A DNA stretch of 64,000 nucleotides from the NCBI RefSeq assembly GCF_001689125.2, contig NZ_CP015405.2:587001-651000 (forward strand). Reading direction: 5' to 3'. Both the position numbers and the translations under genes were made by a program. A model generated the notes under the pieces. The model did no database searches. It had not been told where the DNA came from and saw only the letters and a program-made list of their open reading frames with translations. This DNA comes from Blautia pseudococcoides. Lineage in GTDB: Bacteria; Bacillota; Clostridia; Lachnospirales; Lachnospiraceae. Shown one piece after another: positions 42,577 through 51,456 of the stretch (position 1 is the first letter of the stretch; each line of letters begins with the position of its first letter).

Positions 42577-43587
42577 ATGATCATTGTATTGAAAAAAGGC
42601 GCGGATGGCAGAAAGGTGGAGGAACTGAAAAAGAGTCTGATCGAGAGAGGCCTGAAGCTTCATTTGTCCGAAGGACTGGATACCACGCTGATCGGCTTGA
42701 TCGGAGATACCACAGAGCTGCAGGAAGACCAGTTTGAGGCTCTGGAAGTAGTGGAGTCTGTCAAGAGGATCAAGGAGCCGTACAAGAAGGCAAACAGAAG
42801 CATGCATCCTGCAGATACGGTGATTGACGTGTGCGGAAGGAAAATCGGAGGCGGGAATTTTCAGGTGATCGCAGGCCCCTGTTCTGTGGAGACAAGAGAA
42901 CAGATGATTGAAGTGGCGGAGGATGTGAAAAGGTCCGGCGCAGGGCTTTTAAGAGGAGGGGCATTCAAGCCCAGAACATCCCCGTACTCTTTCCAGGGAC
43001 TGGGAGATGAAGGGCTGAAGCTGCTGTTGGAGGCTAAGAAGCAGACTGGGCTTCCCATTGTCACTGAGATCATGCGTCTGGGACATTTGGATTTATTTGA
43101 GGATGTGGATGTCATTCAGGTAGGTACCAGAAATATGCAGAACTTTGAGCTGTTAAAGGAACTGGGAAAACTGAAAAAAACCATTCTTCTCAAACGCGGC
43201 ATGGCTAACACTCTGGACGAACTGCTTATGAGTGCGGAATACATAATGGCAGGCGGCAATGAGAACGTGATTCTCTGTGAGCGGGGAATCCGTACCTTCG
43301 AGACTTCCATGCGAAACACACTGGATATCTCCGCAATTCCCATGCTGAAGAAAAAGACACATCTGCCTGTCATAATCGACCCAAGCCATGCGGCAGGGAT
43401 CCGTTTCATGGTAGAGCCTCTTACTATGGCGGCCATCGCAGCGGGAGCTGACGGAGTGATGATCGAAGTGCACAATAATCCGGAAAAAGCACTGTGTGAT
43501 GGAATGCAGTCTTTGACACCAGCCATGTTTGACGATATAATGCAGAAAGTGAAGAAGACAACAGAATTTTTTGGAAAGGTAATGTAA
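42577..43587 (+). CDS. aroF: 3-deoxy-7-phosphoheptulonate synthase
   Basis: Condenses PEP and erythrose 4-phosphate to DAHP, the entry to aromatic amino acids. It has 336 residues in the class I-beta form: a small N-terminal ferredoxin-like regulatory domain (about residues 1-65), which in relatives binds Tyr or Phe, then the TIM barrel with AGPCSVET, KPRTSPYSFQGLG and the metal-binding IDPSHAAG. The start ATG 42577 follows GGAGG. It may be controlled twice, by feedback on the N-terminal domain and by the aromatic attenuator in its leader. Confidence 0.93.
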   Translation: MIIVLKKGADGRKVEELKKSLIERGLKLHLSEGLDTTLIGLIGDTTELQEDQFEALEVVESVKRIKEPYKKANRSMHPADTVIDVCGRKIGGGNFQVIAGPCSVETREQMIEVAEDVKRSGAGLLRGGAFKPRTSPYSFQGLGDEGLKLLLEAKKQTGLPIVTEIMRLGHLDLFEDVDVIQVGTRNMQNFELLKELGKLKKTILLKRGMANTLDELLMSAEYIMAGGNENVILCERGIRTFETSMRNTLDISAIPMLKKKTHLPVIIDPSHAAGIRFMVEPLTMAAIAAGADGVMIEVHNNPEKALCDGMQSLTPAMFDDIMQKVKKTTEFFGKVM

Positions 43588-43591
43588 TTGC

Positions 43592-45799
43592 ATGAAATCA
43601 TTAGTTATAGCAGAAAAACCATCCGTTGCCCGGGATATAGCCAGGGTACTGGGATGCGGCAAAAAATTAAATGGCGCCATGGAGGGCGGCAGATATATTG
43701 TGACCTGGGCTTTGGGCCATCTGGTCACCTTAGATGACCCGGAAGGCTATGACAAAAAGTACAGAGAGTGGAAAATGGAGCACCTCCCTATGATCCCAAA
43801 GAAAATGGAGCTTGTGGTGATCAAACAGACGGCCAAACAGTACAATGCCGTCAAAACACAGCTCTACAGAAACGATGTGGGAGAGATCATCATTGCCACC
43901 GACGCCGGACGGGAGGGAGAACTGGTAGCCAGATGGATCCTGGAAAAAGCAAACTGCCGGAAACCCATCAAGCGTCTGTGGATATCCTCTGTCACTGACA
44001 AGGCGATCCGGGACGGATTTGCCCACTTAAAAGACGGAAGAGACTACAATAACCTTTATGCAGCCGCCGTCTCCCGCGCAGAGGCTGACTGGCTGGTAGG
44101 AATCAATGCCACAAGAGCTCTTACCTGTAAATACAATGCCCAGCTCTCCTGCGGCCGTGTCCAGACACCAACCCTTGCCATGATAGCAAAACGCGAAGAG
44201 GAGATCAGAAACTTCAGACCTGTTGATTTCTATGGTATGACGGTTCTCTCCGGAGGCATTCAGTTTACCTGGCAGGATAAAAAGAGCGGTTCCTGCCGTT
44301 CCTTCCAGCAGGAGAAGATGGAAACCCTGTTAAAAGAGGTAAGAGCAGGCTTCCTGACCATAGAATCCATTGACAAAACTGCAAAAAAGACCTTTTCACC
44401 GGGCCTTTACGATTTGACAGAACTCCAGAGAGATGCCAACAAAAAATTTGGTTTCTCCGCAAAAGAGACACTGAACATTATGCAGCGCCTTTACGAAAAC
44501 CATAAAGTCCTCACATATCCCAGGACAGACTCCCGCTATATAGGAAGCGACGTGGTGGGAACCCTGAAAGAAAGACTGAATGCCTGTGCAGTAGGCCCCT
44601 ACCGCAAACTGGCGGGCAGCCTCTCCATGAAGCCCATAAAAGCCGGCAAATCCTTTGTGGACGATAAAAAGGTAAGCGATCATCACGCTATCATCCCCAC
44701 AGAACAATTTGTTCAGCTGGACCATATGACAAACGAAGAACGCAAAATATACGATCTGGTCGTACGCCGTTTCTTAAGCGTTCTCATGCCGCCTTTTGAA
44801 TACGAGCAGACAACAGTAAAAGCCCAGGCAGCAGGAGAAATCTTCCTGGCAAAAGGAAAAATAGTAAAAAGTCCCGGCTGGAAAGAAGCCTACGACAGCG
44901 GCTGGTCCGACGACGATGATGAGGAAGAATACGGCACAAACCAGGAACCAACCTTAAAAGACCAGACCCTGCCAACCGTGAAAAAAGGTGACACCTTCCC
45001 TGCCTCCAAAGCAGAGCTGACCACAGGGAAAACAAAACCTCCGGCTCATTTTAACGAGGCAACCCTGCTTTCCGCCATGGAAAATCCCATAAAATTCATG
45101 GAGAGCCATGATGCAAAAGCAGCCAAAACACTGGGGGAGACTGGGGGGCTTGGCACAGTAGCCACCCGTGCAGACATCATAGACAAACTTTTCAACACCT
45201 TCCTGATGGAGAAACGCGGCAAAGACATCTACATCACCTCCAAAGCCAAGCAGCTTCTGGAGCTGGTACCGGAGGACCTGAGAAAACCGGAGCTGACCGC
45301 AGACTGGGAGATGAAACTCTCCAAGATCGCAGACGGAAGACTTAAAAAAGAAGCCTTCCTCTCAGACATCAAAGACTACACCCAGGACATCATCCGGGAG
45401 ATCAGAACCGGAGACGGCACCTTCCGCCACGACAACCTGACCAACACAAAATGTCCTGTCTGCGGCAAACGCATGCTCTCCGTAAACGGCAAAAACAGCA
45501 AACTCCTGGTCTGCCAGGACCGTGAGTGCGGTCACCGGGAAACCATCTCCCGCACCAGCAACGCCCGCTGCCCCAAATGCCACAAACGCATGGAGCTTTA
45601 TGTCAAAGGCAAGGAAGAGACCTTCATCTGCCCCTGCGGCTACAAAGAAAAACTCTCCTCCTTCCAGGCCCGCCGGGAAAAAGAGGGTGCCGGCGTCTCC
45701 AAAAAAGACGTCCAGAAATACCTATCCAAACAAAAAAAAGAAGCCGCCGAACCCCTAAACAATGCCTTCGCCGACGCCTTCGCAAAACTAAAACTATAA
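43592..45799 (+). CDS. topB: DNA topoisomerase III
   Basis: Type IA topoisomerase of 735 residues, decatenating single-stranded and replication intermediates. The Toprim domain opens SLVIAEKPSVARDIA, with the acidic site IIATDAGREGE; the catalytic tyrosine is Tyr309 in LTYPRTDSRYIG. Near the C-terminus are zinc-ribbon cysteine pairs CPVCGKRM and CPKCHKRM, plus a Lys-rich end. It begins four bases after aroF. An acidic insertion SDDDDEEEYG lies at about residue 435. Codons are strongly C-ending in the last kilobase. Confidence 0.93.
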   Translation: MKSLVIAEKPSVARDIARVLGCGKKLNGAMEGGRYIVTWALGHLVTLDDPEGYDKKYREWKMEHLPMIPKKMELVVIKQTAKQYNAVKTQLYRNDVGEIIIATDAGREGELVARWILEKANCRKPIKRLWISSVTDKAIRDGFAHLKDGRDYNNLYAAAVSRAEADWLVGINATRALTCKYNAQLSCGRVQTPTLAMIAKREEEIRNFRPVDFYGMTVLSGGIQFTWQDKKSGSCRSFQQEKMETLLKEVRAGFLTIESIDKTAKKTFSPGLYDLTELQRDANKKFGFSAKETLNIMQRLYENHKVLTYPRTDSRYIGSDVVGTLKERLNACAVGPYRKLAGSLSMKPIKAGKSFVDDKKVSDHHAIIPTEQFVQLDHMTNEERKIYDLVVRRFLSVLMPPFEYEQTTVKAQAAGEIFLAKGKIVKSPGWKEAYDSGWSDDDDEEEYGTNQEPTLKDQTLPTVKKGDTFPASKAELTTGKTKPPAHFNEATLLSAMENPIKFMESHDAKAAKTLGETGGLGTVATRADIIDKLFNTFLMEKRGKDIYITSKAKQLLELVPEDLRKPELTADWEMKLSKIADGRLKKEAFLSDIKDYTQDIIREIRTGDGTFRHDNLTNTKCPVCGKRMLSVNGKNSKLLVCQDRECGHRETISRTSNARCPKCHKRMELYVKGKEETFICPCGYKEKLSSFQARREKEGAGVSKKDVQKYLSKQKKEAAEPLNNAFADAFAKLKL

Positions 45800-45816
45800 T
45801 CATCACCAATAAAATC

Positions 45817-45863
45817 CTGCCAGGGGCTTTTCACAACACAACAAACTTGAAAACCCCCGGCAG
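45817..45863. terminator. Hairpin between topB and the ArsR gene
   Basis: CTGCC-AGGGG-TTTTCA type arm at 45817-45832 pairs with TGAAAA-CCCC-GGCAG at 45848-45863 with small bulges, between convergent genes. T tract is weak. The 140 bases after it hold nothing recognisable. Confidence 0.5.
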
Positions 45864-46002
45864 CTATAAAATCATACAAAATTCACAACAAGTCTTTATC
45901 TTTTCTAATTATGACTTTTAATCAACAACCTTCGGTATTACCGCCATCACAACCATCCGCCCGCAACAGTCAGATACACCCCCATAATCCCCCATCCCCA
46001 TC

Positions 46003-46356
46003 CTACTCCTGCACATGCTCCAATCCCTGACTAAGTATAGTCTCCACATGCGCATCCGCCAAAGAATAATAAACCGTCTTCCCCTCCCGCCGAAACTTCA
46101 CCAGCTTAATCTGCTTCAATACCCTAAGCTGATGCGAGATCGCACTCTGCGTCATATTCAGCACCGACGCAATATCACACACACACAATTCCCCGGCTGA
46201 CAAAGCATACAAAATCCGAATTCTGGTAGGATCTCCAAAAACTTTAAACAAATCCGCCAGCCCATACAGCGTATTATCATCCGGTATTACCTTTTTTTGT
46301 ATGTGTTCATGTTTATGCACACAATCACACACATCTACCGTTTCATCCATTTTCAT
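46003..46356 (-). CDS. ArsR/SmtB-family metal-responsive regulator
   Basis: Winged-helix repressor of about 117 residues. The metal site of the CadC type is suggested by ELCVCDIA in the alpha-3 helix, together with the N-terminal cysteine pair CDC. The recognition helix is MTQSAISHQLRVLK. These features point to cadmium, lead, zinc or similar ions. No metal-exporting ATPase lies beside it, so its targets are elsewhere. The start could be ATG 46356 or TTG 46362; AAAGGA stands 11 or 5 bases upstream respectively. Confidence 0.88.
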   Translation of the reverse strand: MKMDETVDVCDCVHKHEHIQKKVIPDDNTLYGLADLFKVFGDPTRIRILYALSAGELCVCDIASVLNMTQSAISHQLRVLKQIKLVKFRREGKTVYYSLADAHVETILSQGLEHVQE

Positions 46357-46475
46357 AAACAAATCATTCCTTTCATTCCTTTAGTTTATAGGAAAAAAAC
46401 CTTTTCTGCAAGTATATCCAATGCAAAAACACGGTCATGTCTGATAAATTTATAGAATGTTTAGAAAAATTTTTC

Positions 46476-46504
46476 TTGTTACCGGCCTTTTCTTATGGTA
46501 AAAT
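46476..46504 (+). promoter_or_regulatory. Promoter of the citrate synthase gene
   Basis: TTGTTA (46476-46481), 17 bases, TAAAAT (46499-46504), 48 bases before the start codon. Confidence 0.65.
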
Positions 46505-46552
46505 ATCGTTATGCTAAAGCGATGAAGATAAAAGAACAAGGGGGAATCTAAA

Positions 46553-47911
46553 ATGGGATTTAATATGAAAGTAACACCTGAAATCGAAGCCCTTACAAAG
46601 ATTTGCGAGGATCACAGCAAGATGGACGTGTCCCTCTATGCGAAGTATGATGTAAAGCGAGGCCTGCGTGATATCAATGGAAAGGGCGTTCTTGCCGGAC
46701 TGACCCAGATATCCAACATAGTCTCTTATAAAGAAGAGGATGGAAAATCAGTTCCCTGCGACGGAGAACTGTACTACAGAGGAATCAACGTTGAAGAATT
46801 GACCAAAGGCTTTCTACAGGAAAAGCGTTTTGGATTTGAAGAAGCTACATACCTGCTGTTATTCGGAACACTGCCATCACAGCAGCAGTTGGACGATTTC
46901 TGCAAGATACTCGGTGACCAGAGATGCCTGCCACGGAATTTTGTCCGTGATGTTATTATGAAGGCTCCCAGCAGGGACATGATGAATACTCTCTCAAGAA
47001 GTGTTCTCACCTTATATTCCTACGATACGAACCCGGAGGACATATCACTTCCCAATGTACTCCGTCAATGCATCAATCTTATCAGTATTTTTCCGATGCT
47101 GTCCGTTTACGGATATCAGGCGCACCGCCATTATAACCAGAATAAGAGTTTATATATCCATCATCCGAAAAAAGAACTGTCCACAGCAGAGAACATTCTT
47201 TTAATGCTGCGGCCGGATAAGAAATATACGCCCTTTGAAGCTGCCATTCTGGATTTGGCGCTGGTACTGCATATGGAACACGGTGGTGGTAACAACTCTA
47301 CCTTTACCACACATGTGGTTTCTTCCTCAGGAACAGATACTTACTCTGCCATTGCGGCAGCTCTCGGTTCCTTAAAAGGACCCAAACACGGCGGAGCCAA
47401 CATAAAGGTTGTCCGTATGTTTGACGATATGAAGAAGCATGTAAAAGACTGGAAGGATGAGGGAGAAGTGTCCGATTACCTCAGAAAACTGCTGCATAAG
47501 GAAGCCTTTGATAAGAGAGGCCTGATCTATGGTATGGGGCATGCGGTATATTCCATTTCGGATCCCCGTGCGCAGATCTTTAAAAAGTTTGTAAAACAGC
47601 TTGCAGAAGAAAAAGGAAGGCAGAAAGACTATCAGCTTTATGAGATGGTAGAGCGTCTGGCTCCTCAGATCATCGGACAGGAACGCCATATTTACAAAGG
47701 TGTCAGTGCCAATGTGGACTTCTACAGCGGATTCGTTTACAGTATGCTGGAGCTTCCCCTTGAATTATATACACCGATGTTTGCCATTGCCAGAATTGTG
47801 GGATGGAGCGCACACCGTATGGAAGAGTTGATCAACACAGACAAGATTATCCGTCCGGCCTACAAAAATGTGCTGGAGACACAGCAGTATACAACTCTCA
47901 CAGAAAGATAA
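46553..47911 (+). CDS. Citrate synthase family protein
   Basis: Condenses acetyl-CoA and oxaloacetate to citrate (a 2-methylcitrate role cannot be excluded). It has 452 residues, longer than the usual 380-430. Catalytic histidines lie in MEHGGGNNST and GMGHAVYSISDPRA, the catalytic aspartate in NVDFYSG, and GPKHGGAN is intact. The start follows AAGGGGGAATC. It stands alone with its own promoter; no aconitase or isocitrate dehydrogenase is nearby. In anaerobes of this group the enzyme feeds glutamate synthesis rather than a full cycle. Confidence 0.9.
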   Translation: MGFNMKVTPEIEALTKICEDHSKMDVSLYAKYDVKRGLRDINGKGVLAGLTQISNIVSYKEEDGKSVPCDGELYYRGINVEELTKGFLQEKRFGFEEATYLLLFGTLPSQQQLDDFCKILGDQRCLPRNFVRDVIMKAPSRDMMNTLSRSVLTLYSYDTNPEDISLPNVLRQCINLISIFPMLSVYGYQAHRHYNQNKSLYIHHPKKELSTAENILLMLRPDKKYTPFEAAILDLALVLHMEHGGGNNSTFTTHVVSSSGTDTYSAIAAALGSLKGPKHGGANIKVVRMFDDMKKHVKDWKDEGEVSDYLRKLLHKEAFDKRGLIYGMGHAVYSISDPRAQIFKKFVKQLAEEKGRQKDYQLYEMVERLAPQIIGQERHIYKGVSANVDFYSGFVYSMLELPLELYTPMFAIARIVGWSAHRMEELINTDKIIRPAYKNVLETQQYTTLTER

Positions 47912-48011
47912 TTAAAAAGAATTGACAAACACCAGGGAAAACTGTTACCATCACGGTATACCACAGCACATTAAAATGCGGAAGCCGTGATGGAGATACG
48001 ATTTTCAGGGA

Positions 48012-48045
48012 ACGCGGCAGGGGATAGAAGCCATGCCGCGTTTTA
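48012..48045 (+). terminator. Terminator between citrate synthase and yqeG
   Basis: ACGCGGCA (48012-48019) pairs with TGCCGCGT (48034-48041), then TTTTATT. It lies inside the longer possible frame of yqeG, which supports the later start chosen there. A second inverted repeat, CCATCACGG/CCGTGATGG (47948-47956 and 47985-47993), lies before it. Confidence 0.7.
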
Positions 48046-48074
48046 TTGTGCATACAGATAGGAGAGAATTAGAA

Positions 48075-48587
48075 ATGTTTCGCACTTTTTTTCCGGATGA
48101 ATATCTGGACTCCACATATGTTATAGATTTTGAAAAGTTATATGCACAGGGATACAGGGGCCTGATCTTTGATATTGACAATACCCTGGTGCCTCACGGG
48201 GCCCCTGCAGATGAGCGGGCAAAAGACCTGTTTAAAAGACTTCAAAAAATTGGATTTCAGTGCTGCCTACTGTCAAATAACCAGTATGAACGGGTTTCTT
48301 CCTTTAATAAGGATGTGCAGGTGCATTTTATCGAGGATGCCCATAAGCCTTCCAGGAAAAATTACAGAAGGGCCATGGAGCTTATGGGGACAAATTTGAA
48401 GACCACCGTATTTATTGGGGATCAGCTTTTCACAGATGTGTACGGTGCCAAAAGAACCGGCATGCACAATATTTTAGTGAAACCAATTCATCCAAAAGAG
48501 GAAATTCAAATTGTTTTAAAACGGAAATTGGAAAAAATTGTTCTTTATTTTTACAGGAAAGACCAAAGAAAGCGAAAAAACAGTTGA
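48075..48587 (+). CDS. YqeG-family HAD phosphatase
   Basis: Small cytosolic HAD-superfamily IIIA phosphatase of 170 residues. The nucleophile motif is IFDIDNTLVPHG, motif II LLSNN and motif III with the later IGDQLFTDVYGA. YqeG proteins resemble phosphatidylglycerophosphate phosphatases of the GEP4 type, but the substrate in Firmicutes is not firmly known. The start is ATG 48075 after AGGAGAG; an upstream ATG at 48033 sits in a terminator. efp follows after 85 bases. Confidence 0.88.
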   Translation: MFRTFFPDEYLDSTYVIDFEKLYAQGYRGLIFDIDNTLVPHGAPADERAKDLFKRLQKIGFQCCLLSNNQYERVSSFNKDVQVHFIEDAHKPSRKNYRRAMELMGTNLKTTVFIGDQLFTDVYGAKRTGMHNILVKPIHPKEEIQIVLKRKLEKIVLYFYRKDQRKRKNS

Positions 48588-48672
48588 AAAATCGGATGAG
48601 GTATTATACAATGGAGTACAGTGGAAAAAGAGATGCTTTTCCAATGGAAGAATTTAAGGAGGAATATTCATT

Positions 48673-49230
48673 ATGATATCAGCAGGAGATTTTAAAAATG
48701 GTCTCACTCTGGAAGTTGATGGCAATGTAGTACAGATTATGGAATTCCAGCACGTAAAACCTGGAAAGGGTGCTGCTTTCGTTAGAACAAAATTAAAAAA
48801 TGTTATCAACGGCGGAGTTGTGGAGAAGACATTCAGACCTACTGAAAAATTCCCGCAGGCACGTATTGACCGTGTGGACATGCAGTATTTATATAATGAT
48901 GGTGATTTATATTACTTTATGAACAATGAGACATATGATCAGATTGCCATTGACAATCAGACAGTAGGTGATGCTCTGAAGTTTGTAAAAGAAAATGAAA
49001 CGGTAAAGATTTGTTCCTATAACGGAAATGTGTTTGCGATCGAAGCACCATTATTCGTTGAACTGGATATCATTGATACAGAACCCGGATTCAAAGGCGA
49101 TACAGCTCAGGGTGCTACAAAGCCGGCTACGGTTGAGACCGGCGCGGTTGTATATGTACCGTTATTCGTTGATCAGGGCGATAAGATCAAAATTGATACA
49201 AGAACAGGGGAATACCTGTCCAGAGTATAA
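48673..49230 (+). CDS. efp: Elongation factor P
   Basis: Relieves ribosomes stalled at polyproline stretches. It has 185 residues: a KOW-like domain 1 with [18 protein letters not shown], whose loop lysine in PGKG contacts the P-site tRNA, and two OB domains, ending [11 protein letters not shown]. No recognised EpmA/YmfI-type modification gene lies beside it. The ribosome site is AAGGAGG. A terminator follows directly. Confidence 0.97.
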   Translation: MISAGDFKNGLTLEVDGNVVQIMEFQHVKPGKGAAFVRTKLKNVINGGVVEKTFRPTEKFPQARIDRVDMQYLYNDGDLYYFMNNETYDQIAIDNQTVGDALKFVKENETVKICSYNGNVFAIEAPLFVELDIIDTEPGFKGDTAQGATKPATVETGAVVYVPLFVDQGDKIKIDTRTGEYLSRV

Positions 49231-49246
49231 GTAAAACTGGTAAAAT

Positions 49247-49280
49247 AAAGGCCTGGAAAGCTAAATTTCCGGGCCTTTGC
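49247..49280 (+). terminator. Terminator after efp
   Basis: AAAGGCC-GGAAA (49247-49259) pairs with TTTCC-GGCCTTT (49266-49278) apart from a T/G mismatch; short T tract. It faces the convergent immA gene. Confidence 0.7.
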
Positions 49281-49335
49281 TGGTTTATCCGGCCTCCTGA
49301 TCATAGAAGCTGCCTTCATGAAGGCCGTGCTGCCG

Positions 49336-50016
49336 TCATCGAGATGTGGAGAAAAAATGATATTCTTCCCCCTGCGCCCAAAAGTCATCCAGATGGTTTT
49401 CCCTAAGAAAAGACAGCTTTTGGTCGTATTGTTTCATCTGCAGCTTCCGTCTTTGCTGCTGTCTGCGGAGACGGCGAAGGAAGTTTCGATGAAATTCATC
49501 CAGGGGAAACAACCAATCATCCAGTTCTCTATCAACTTTTATGGTATCTCTCTGCTTCCAGGTATTATAAGCCTGTACCGCTTTATTGGAAGCCGCATAT
49601 GACAAGCCGAAACGGAAGTGGATATCATCTGCATTTTTACAGCCATAATGGCGGATAGCAACCCGGGGAGCCAGTATATTACTGGCAAAGCAGTCAGCGG
49701 TGTCCTCATTTTCCGGATCTTCACCTGTGTGCTGAAAGACACAGTGAGCCAGTTCGTGCATGAGGGAGAAGCGTATACGGCCCTGGACTGCTTTTTCGTT
49801 ATAGGCTATAATGCGGTTCCTCTGGTCACAGAATGCGTCATTAGAGGCTGAGATACAGAGGGCATAAATCTCCGTGTTCAATTCTTTTAATCTTGAATAT
49901 GTAATGGTTCTGAATTCATAATGCTTCAGGATGTCAACGCAGGGAATGGGGAACTCCTTAATGCCGCATTCTCTGTAGACTTCCAGAATCATTTCTGCTA
50001 TATAAACATAATCCAA
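49336..50016 (-). CDS. ImmA/IrrE-family metallopeptidase
   Basis: Zinc protease-type protein of 226 residues. The active site HELAHCVFQH and the downstream acidic EDTADCFASNIL give the HEXXH plus glutamate arrangement. The C-terminal 60 residues are rich in Arg, Gln and Lys. Family members cleave a partner XRE repressor, as ImmA does to ImmR in ICEBs1, and here the XRE gene lies just upstream. No integrase or conjugation genes are near, so the pair seems a stand-alone stress switch or a relic. The start appears to be TTG 50016, nine bases after GGAG. Confidence 0.88.
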   Translation of the reverse strand: MDYVYIAEMILEVYRECGIKEFPIPCVDILKHYEFRTITYSRLKELNTEIYALCISASNDAFCDQRNRIIAYNEKAVQGRIRFSLMHELAHCVFQHTGEDPENEDTADCFASNILAPRVAIRHYGCKNADDIHFRFGLSYAASNKAVQAYNTWKQRDTIKVDRELDDWLFPLDEFHRNFLRRLRRQQQRRKLQMKQYDQKLSFLRENHLDDFWAQGEEYHFFSTSR

Positions 50017-50033
50017 AATAAACCGCTCCTAAA

Positions 50034-50354
50034 TTACTCATCTATTTCGGACAAAAGCTGTATCAGGCGAAGTTTCTGTTCGTTTGACATTTTCTTTCCG
50101 TTTCTGGCTATGAGAAGTTCCACGTCGTCGTAAGTTGGAGCGGGTTTCTCAGGTTCTCTGTGCACATCGTCAAAGTCATCCAGTGTAAGTCCAAGAACCC
50201 GTGCAATGGCTTTGAGGGTTTCCAGCTTTGGATCCCTTGTAACTCCGCTTAATATTTTGTCAAGTGTTCCTTTGGGAACACCGGATTTCTCGGAAAGCTC
50301 TGTAGTAGTCATTCCTAATTTCTTTTTATATTCCTCGATTTTTTCAAGACCCAT
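50034..50354 (-). CDS. XRE-family repressor, partner of the ImmA-like protease
   Basis: DNA-binding protein of 106 residues. The helix-turn-helix covers MTTTELSEKSGVPKGTLDKIL, noted by its core SEKSGVPKGTLDKIL (residues 20-34). A flexible region EPEKPAPTYDDV precedes a C-terminal helix and could be the protease-cleaved linker. ATG 50354 follows AGGAGG. The ImmA-like gene lies 17 bases downstream. Likely operators lie just before the gene. Confidence 0.88.
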   Translation of the reverse strand: MGLEKIEEYKKKLGMTTTELSEKSGVPKGTLDKILSGVTRDPKLETLKAIARVLGLTLDDFDDVHREPEKPAPTYDDVELLIARNGKKMSNEQKLRLIQLLSEIDE

Positions 50355-50386
50355 TTCTGTATCCTCCTGTTAATCAGAGTTTACAG

Positions 50387-50468
50387 CCGTCAACGGAAAA
50401 AATCAAGAAAAAACAGTTGGCTATAGTAATTAACGGTGATAATATAAAAAATAAATAACCGTTGGCGG
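50387..50468. promoter_or_regulatory. Candidate operators of the XRE/ImmA pair
   Basis: Related sites occur three times upstream of the repressor gene: CCGTCAACGG (50387-50396), AACGGT (50432-50437) and CCGTTGGCGG (50459-50468), sharing CAACGG/CCGTTG half-sites. From 50469 to 50901 I see no convincing gene; a 62-codon frame at 50462 has no family traits and starts within the third site. Confidence 0.45.
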
Positions 50469-50901
50469 AAAAGATGATAGATACAAACATATGTTCGATA
50501 AAAATATTATACCCCAAAGAAGAAGCAATGTCAATAAGAACTGATAAACCATCCAGTGATCATAATTTTAGTGTGGAATCTTTTTCCTGTCTGCACATCG
50601 AGGGAAGAAAGCGGAGTGGTTTGACTGATGAAATGGGGTATATGGCATAATAGGCAGGACCGGTACAGATCACTGCCCGGACAGGGGACAAGGGGGGATA
50701 AAATAGGAGGGCCGGGTACGCAATGACCCGGCAGTATGAAAAAGAAAAGATATATGAAAAAGGTTCTTGGCCTTTGTTAGTTATAACTATAAAGGAGAAA
50801 TGTGAAGAAACTGTGGTGAAAAATTAAAAGAAGTGTGAAAGAAATGAAAAGAATTATGATAGCGCAAAGATACAGTATAAAGTTAAAAAGGAATAGGAGA
50901 G

Positions 50902-51144
50902 ATGACCGTTTTGGAATATTTAAAAAATATAGGTGTTGAGGAGAAAAATATGGGGATTAAAGTAAATGACCTGCCAAATTACATAGAGCACCCTGTATGG
51001 GACAGTCGTACGGGACGATGGCTGATCATAAAATCTGTAGTATATGAGCAGGAAACGGCAAAGGTATATGCCACAGACGGAAGCTGCCGGGAAGTGCCTG
51101 TCGGCATGGGAGAGACCTGGCTTTGGAGAACCGAGGGACAGTAA
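50902..51144 (+). CDS. Small protein of unknown function
   Basis: Frame of 80 residues, beginning MTVLEYLKNIGVEE. It is soluble and mixed alpha/beta in look, with several Trp and a late WDSRTGRWLIIKSVVYE. No motif was recognised. AAGGA lies nine bases upstream, and AGGAGAG is almost in contact with the ATG. Codon use resembles neighbouring genes, which supports it being real. It lies alone between the XRE/ImmA pair and the DUF5688 gene. Confidence 0.5.
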   Translation: MTVLEYLKNIGVEEKNMGIKVNDLPNYIEHPVWDSRTGRWLIIKSVVYEQETAKVYATDGSCREVPVGMGETWLWRTEGQ

Positions 51145-51201
51145 CTGTCCCTGGTCCTTGGGGCTTATAGATACTGGAGCATAAAAAATAGCAAAATTGG
51201 C

Positions 51202-51300
51202 TTGAAAAAGCCAATCATTTCCTGTATAATGATATTTACATTTTCACAAATGATATAGCAATCCTATATCATTTATCTTCTCTGCACGTTCGTGCGGTTT
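51202..51300 (+). promoter_or_regulatory. Promoter and structured leader of the DUF5688 gene
   Basis: TTGAAA (51202-51207), 17 bases, TATAAT (51225-51230). The leader of about 220 nt starts with a perfect hairpin, AAATGATATAG (51248-51258) with CTATATCATTT (51264-51274), then GCAC-GTTC-GTGC (51283-51294) followed by GGTTTTT, which could attenuate. The promoter overlaps ATTGGCTT/AAGCCAAT (51196-51215). Confidence 0.6.
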
Positions 51301-51456
51301 TTCCAATTGCAGAAAACAGAATATTTTTGGACTGTCAAAGGGAAAAGTCTGTCCATTTGCAGTCCTTAAATAGAAAGGACAGTATTGACCACTGTCTGTT
51401 ACACCTACACGGCAAAAAGCCTGCAGGCAGCAAAATGAAGAAAGAGAGGTTTACAG

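Noticed and set aside
44900..45799. Strong shift to C-ending codons in the last part of topB, also in nrdR and the DUF4179 gene
   Set aside because: Could suggest foreign DNA, but the proteins are normal and the shift occurs in several unrelated core genes, so strand or local mutation bias is more likely.
50462..50650. 62-codon frame after the XRE operators
   Set aside because: No good ribosome site, no motif, and its start overlaps a likely operator.
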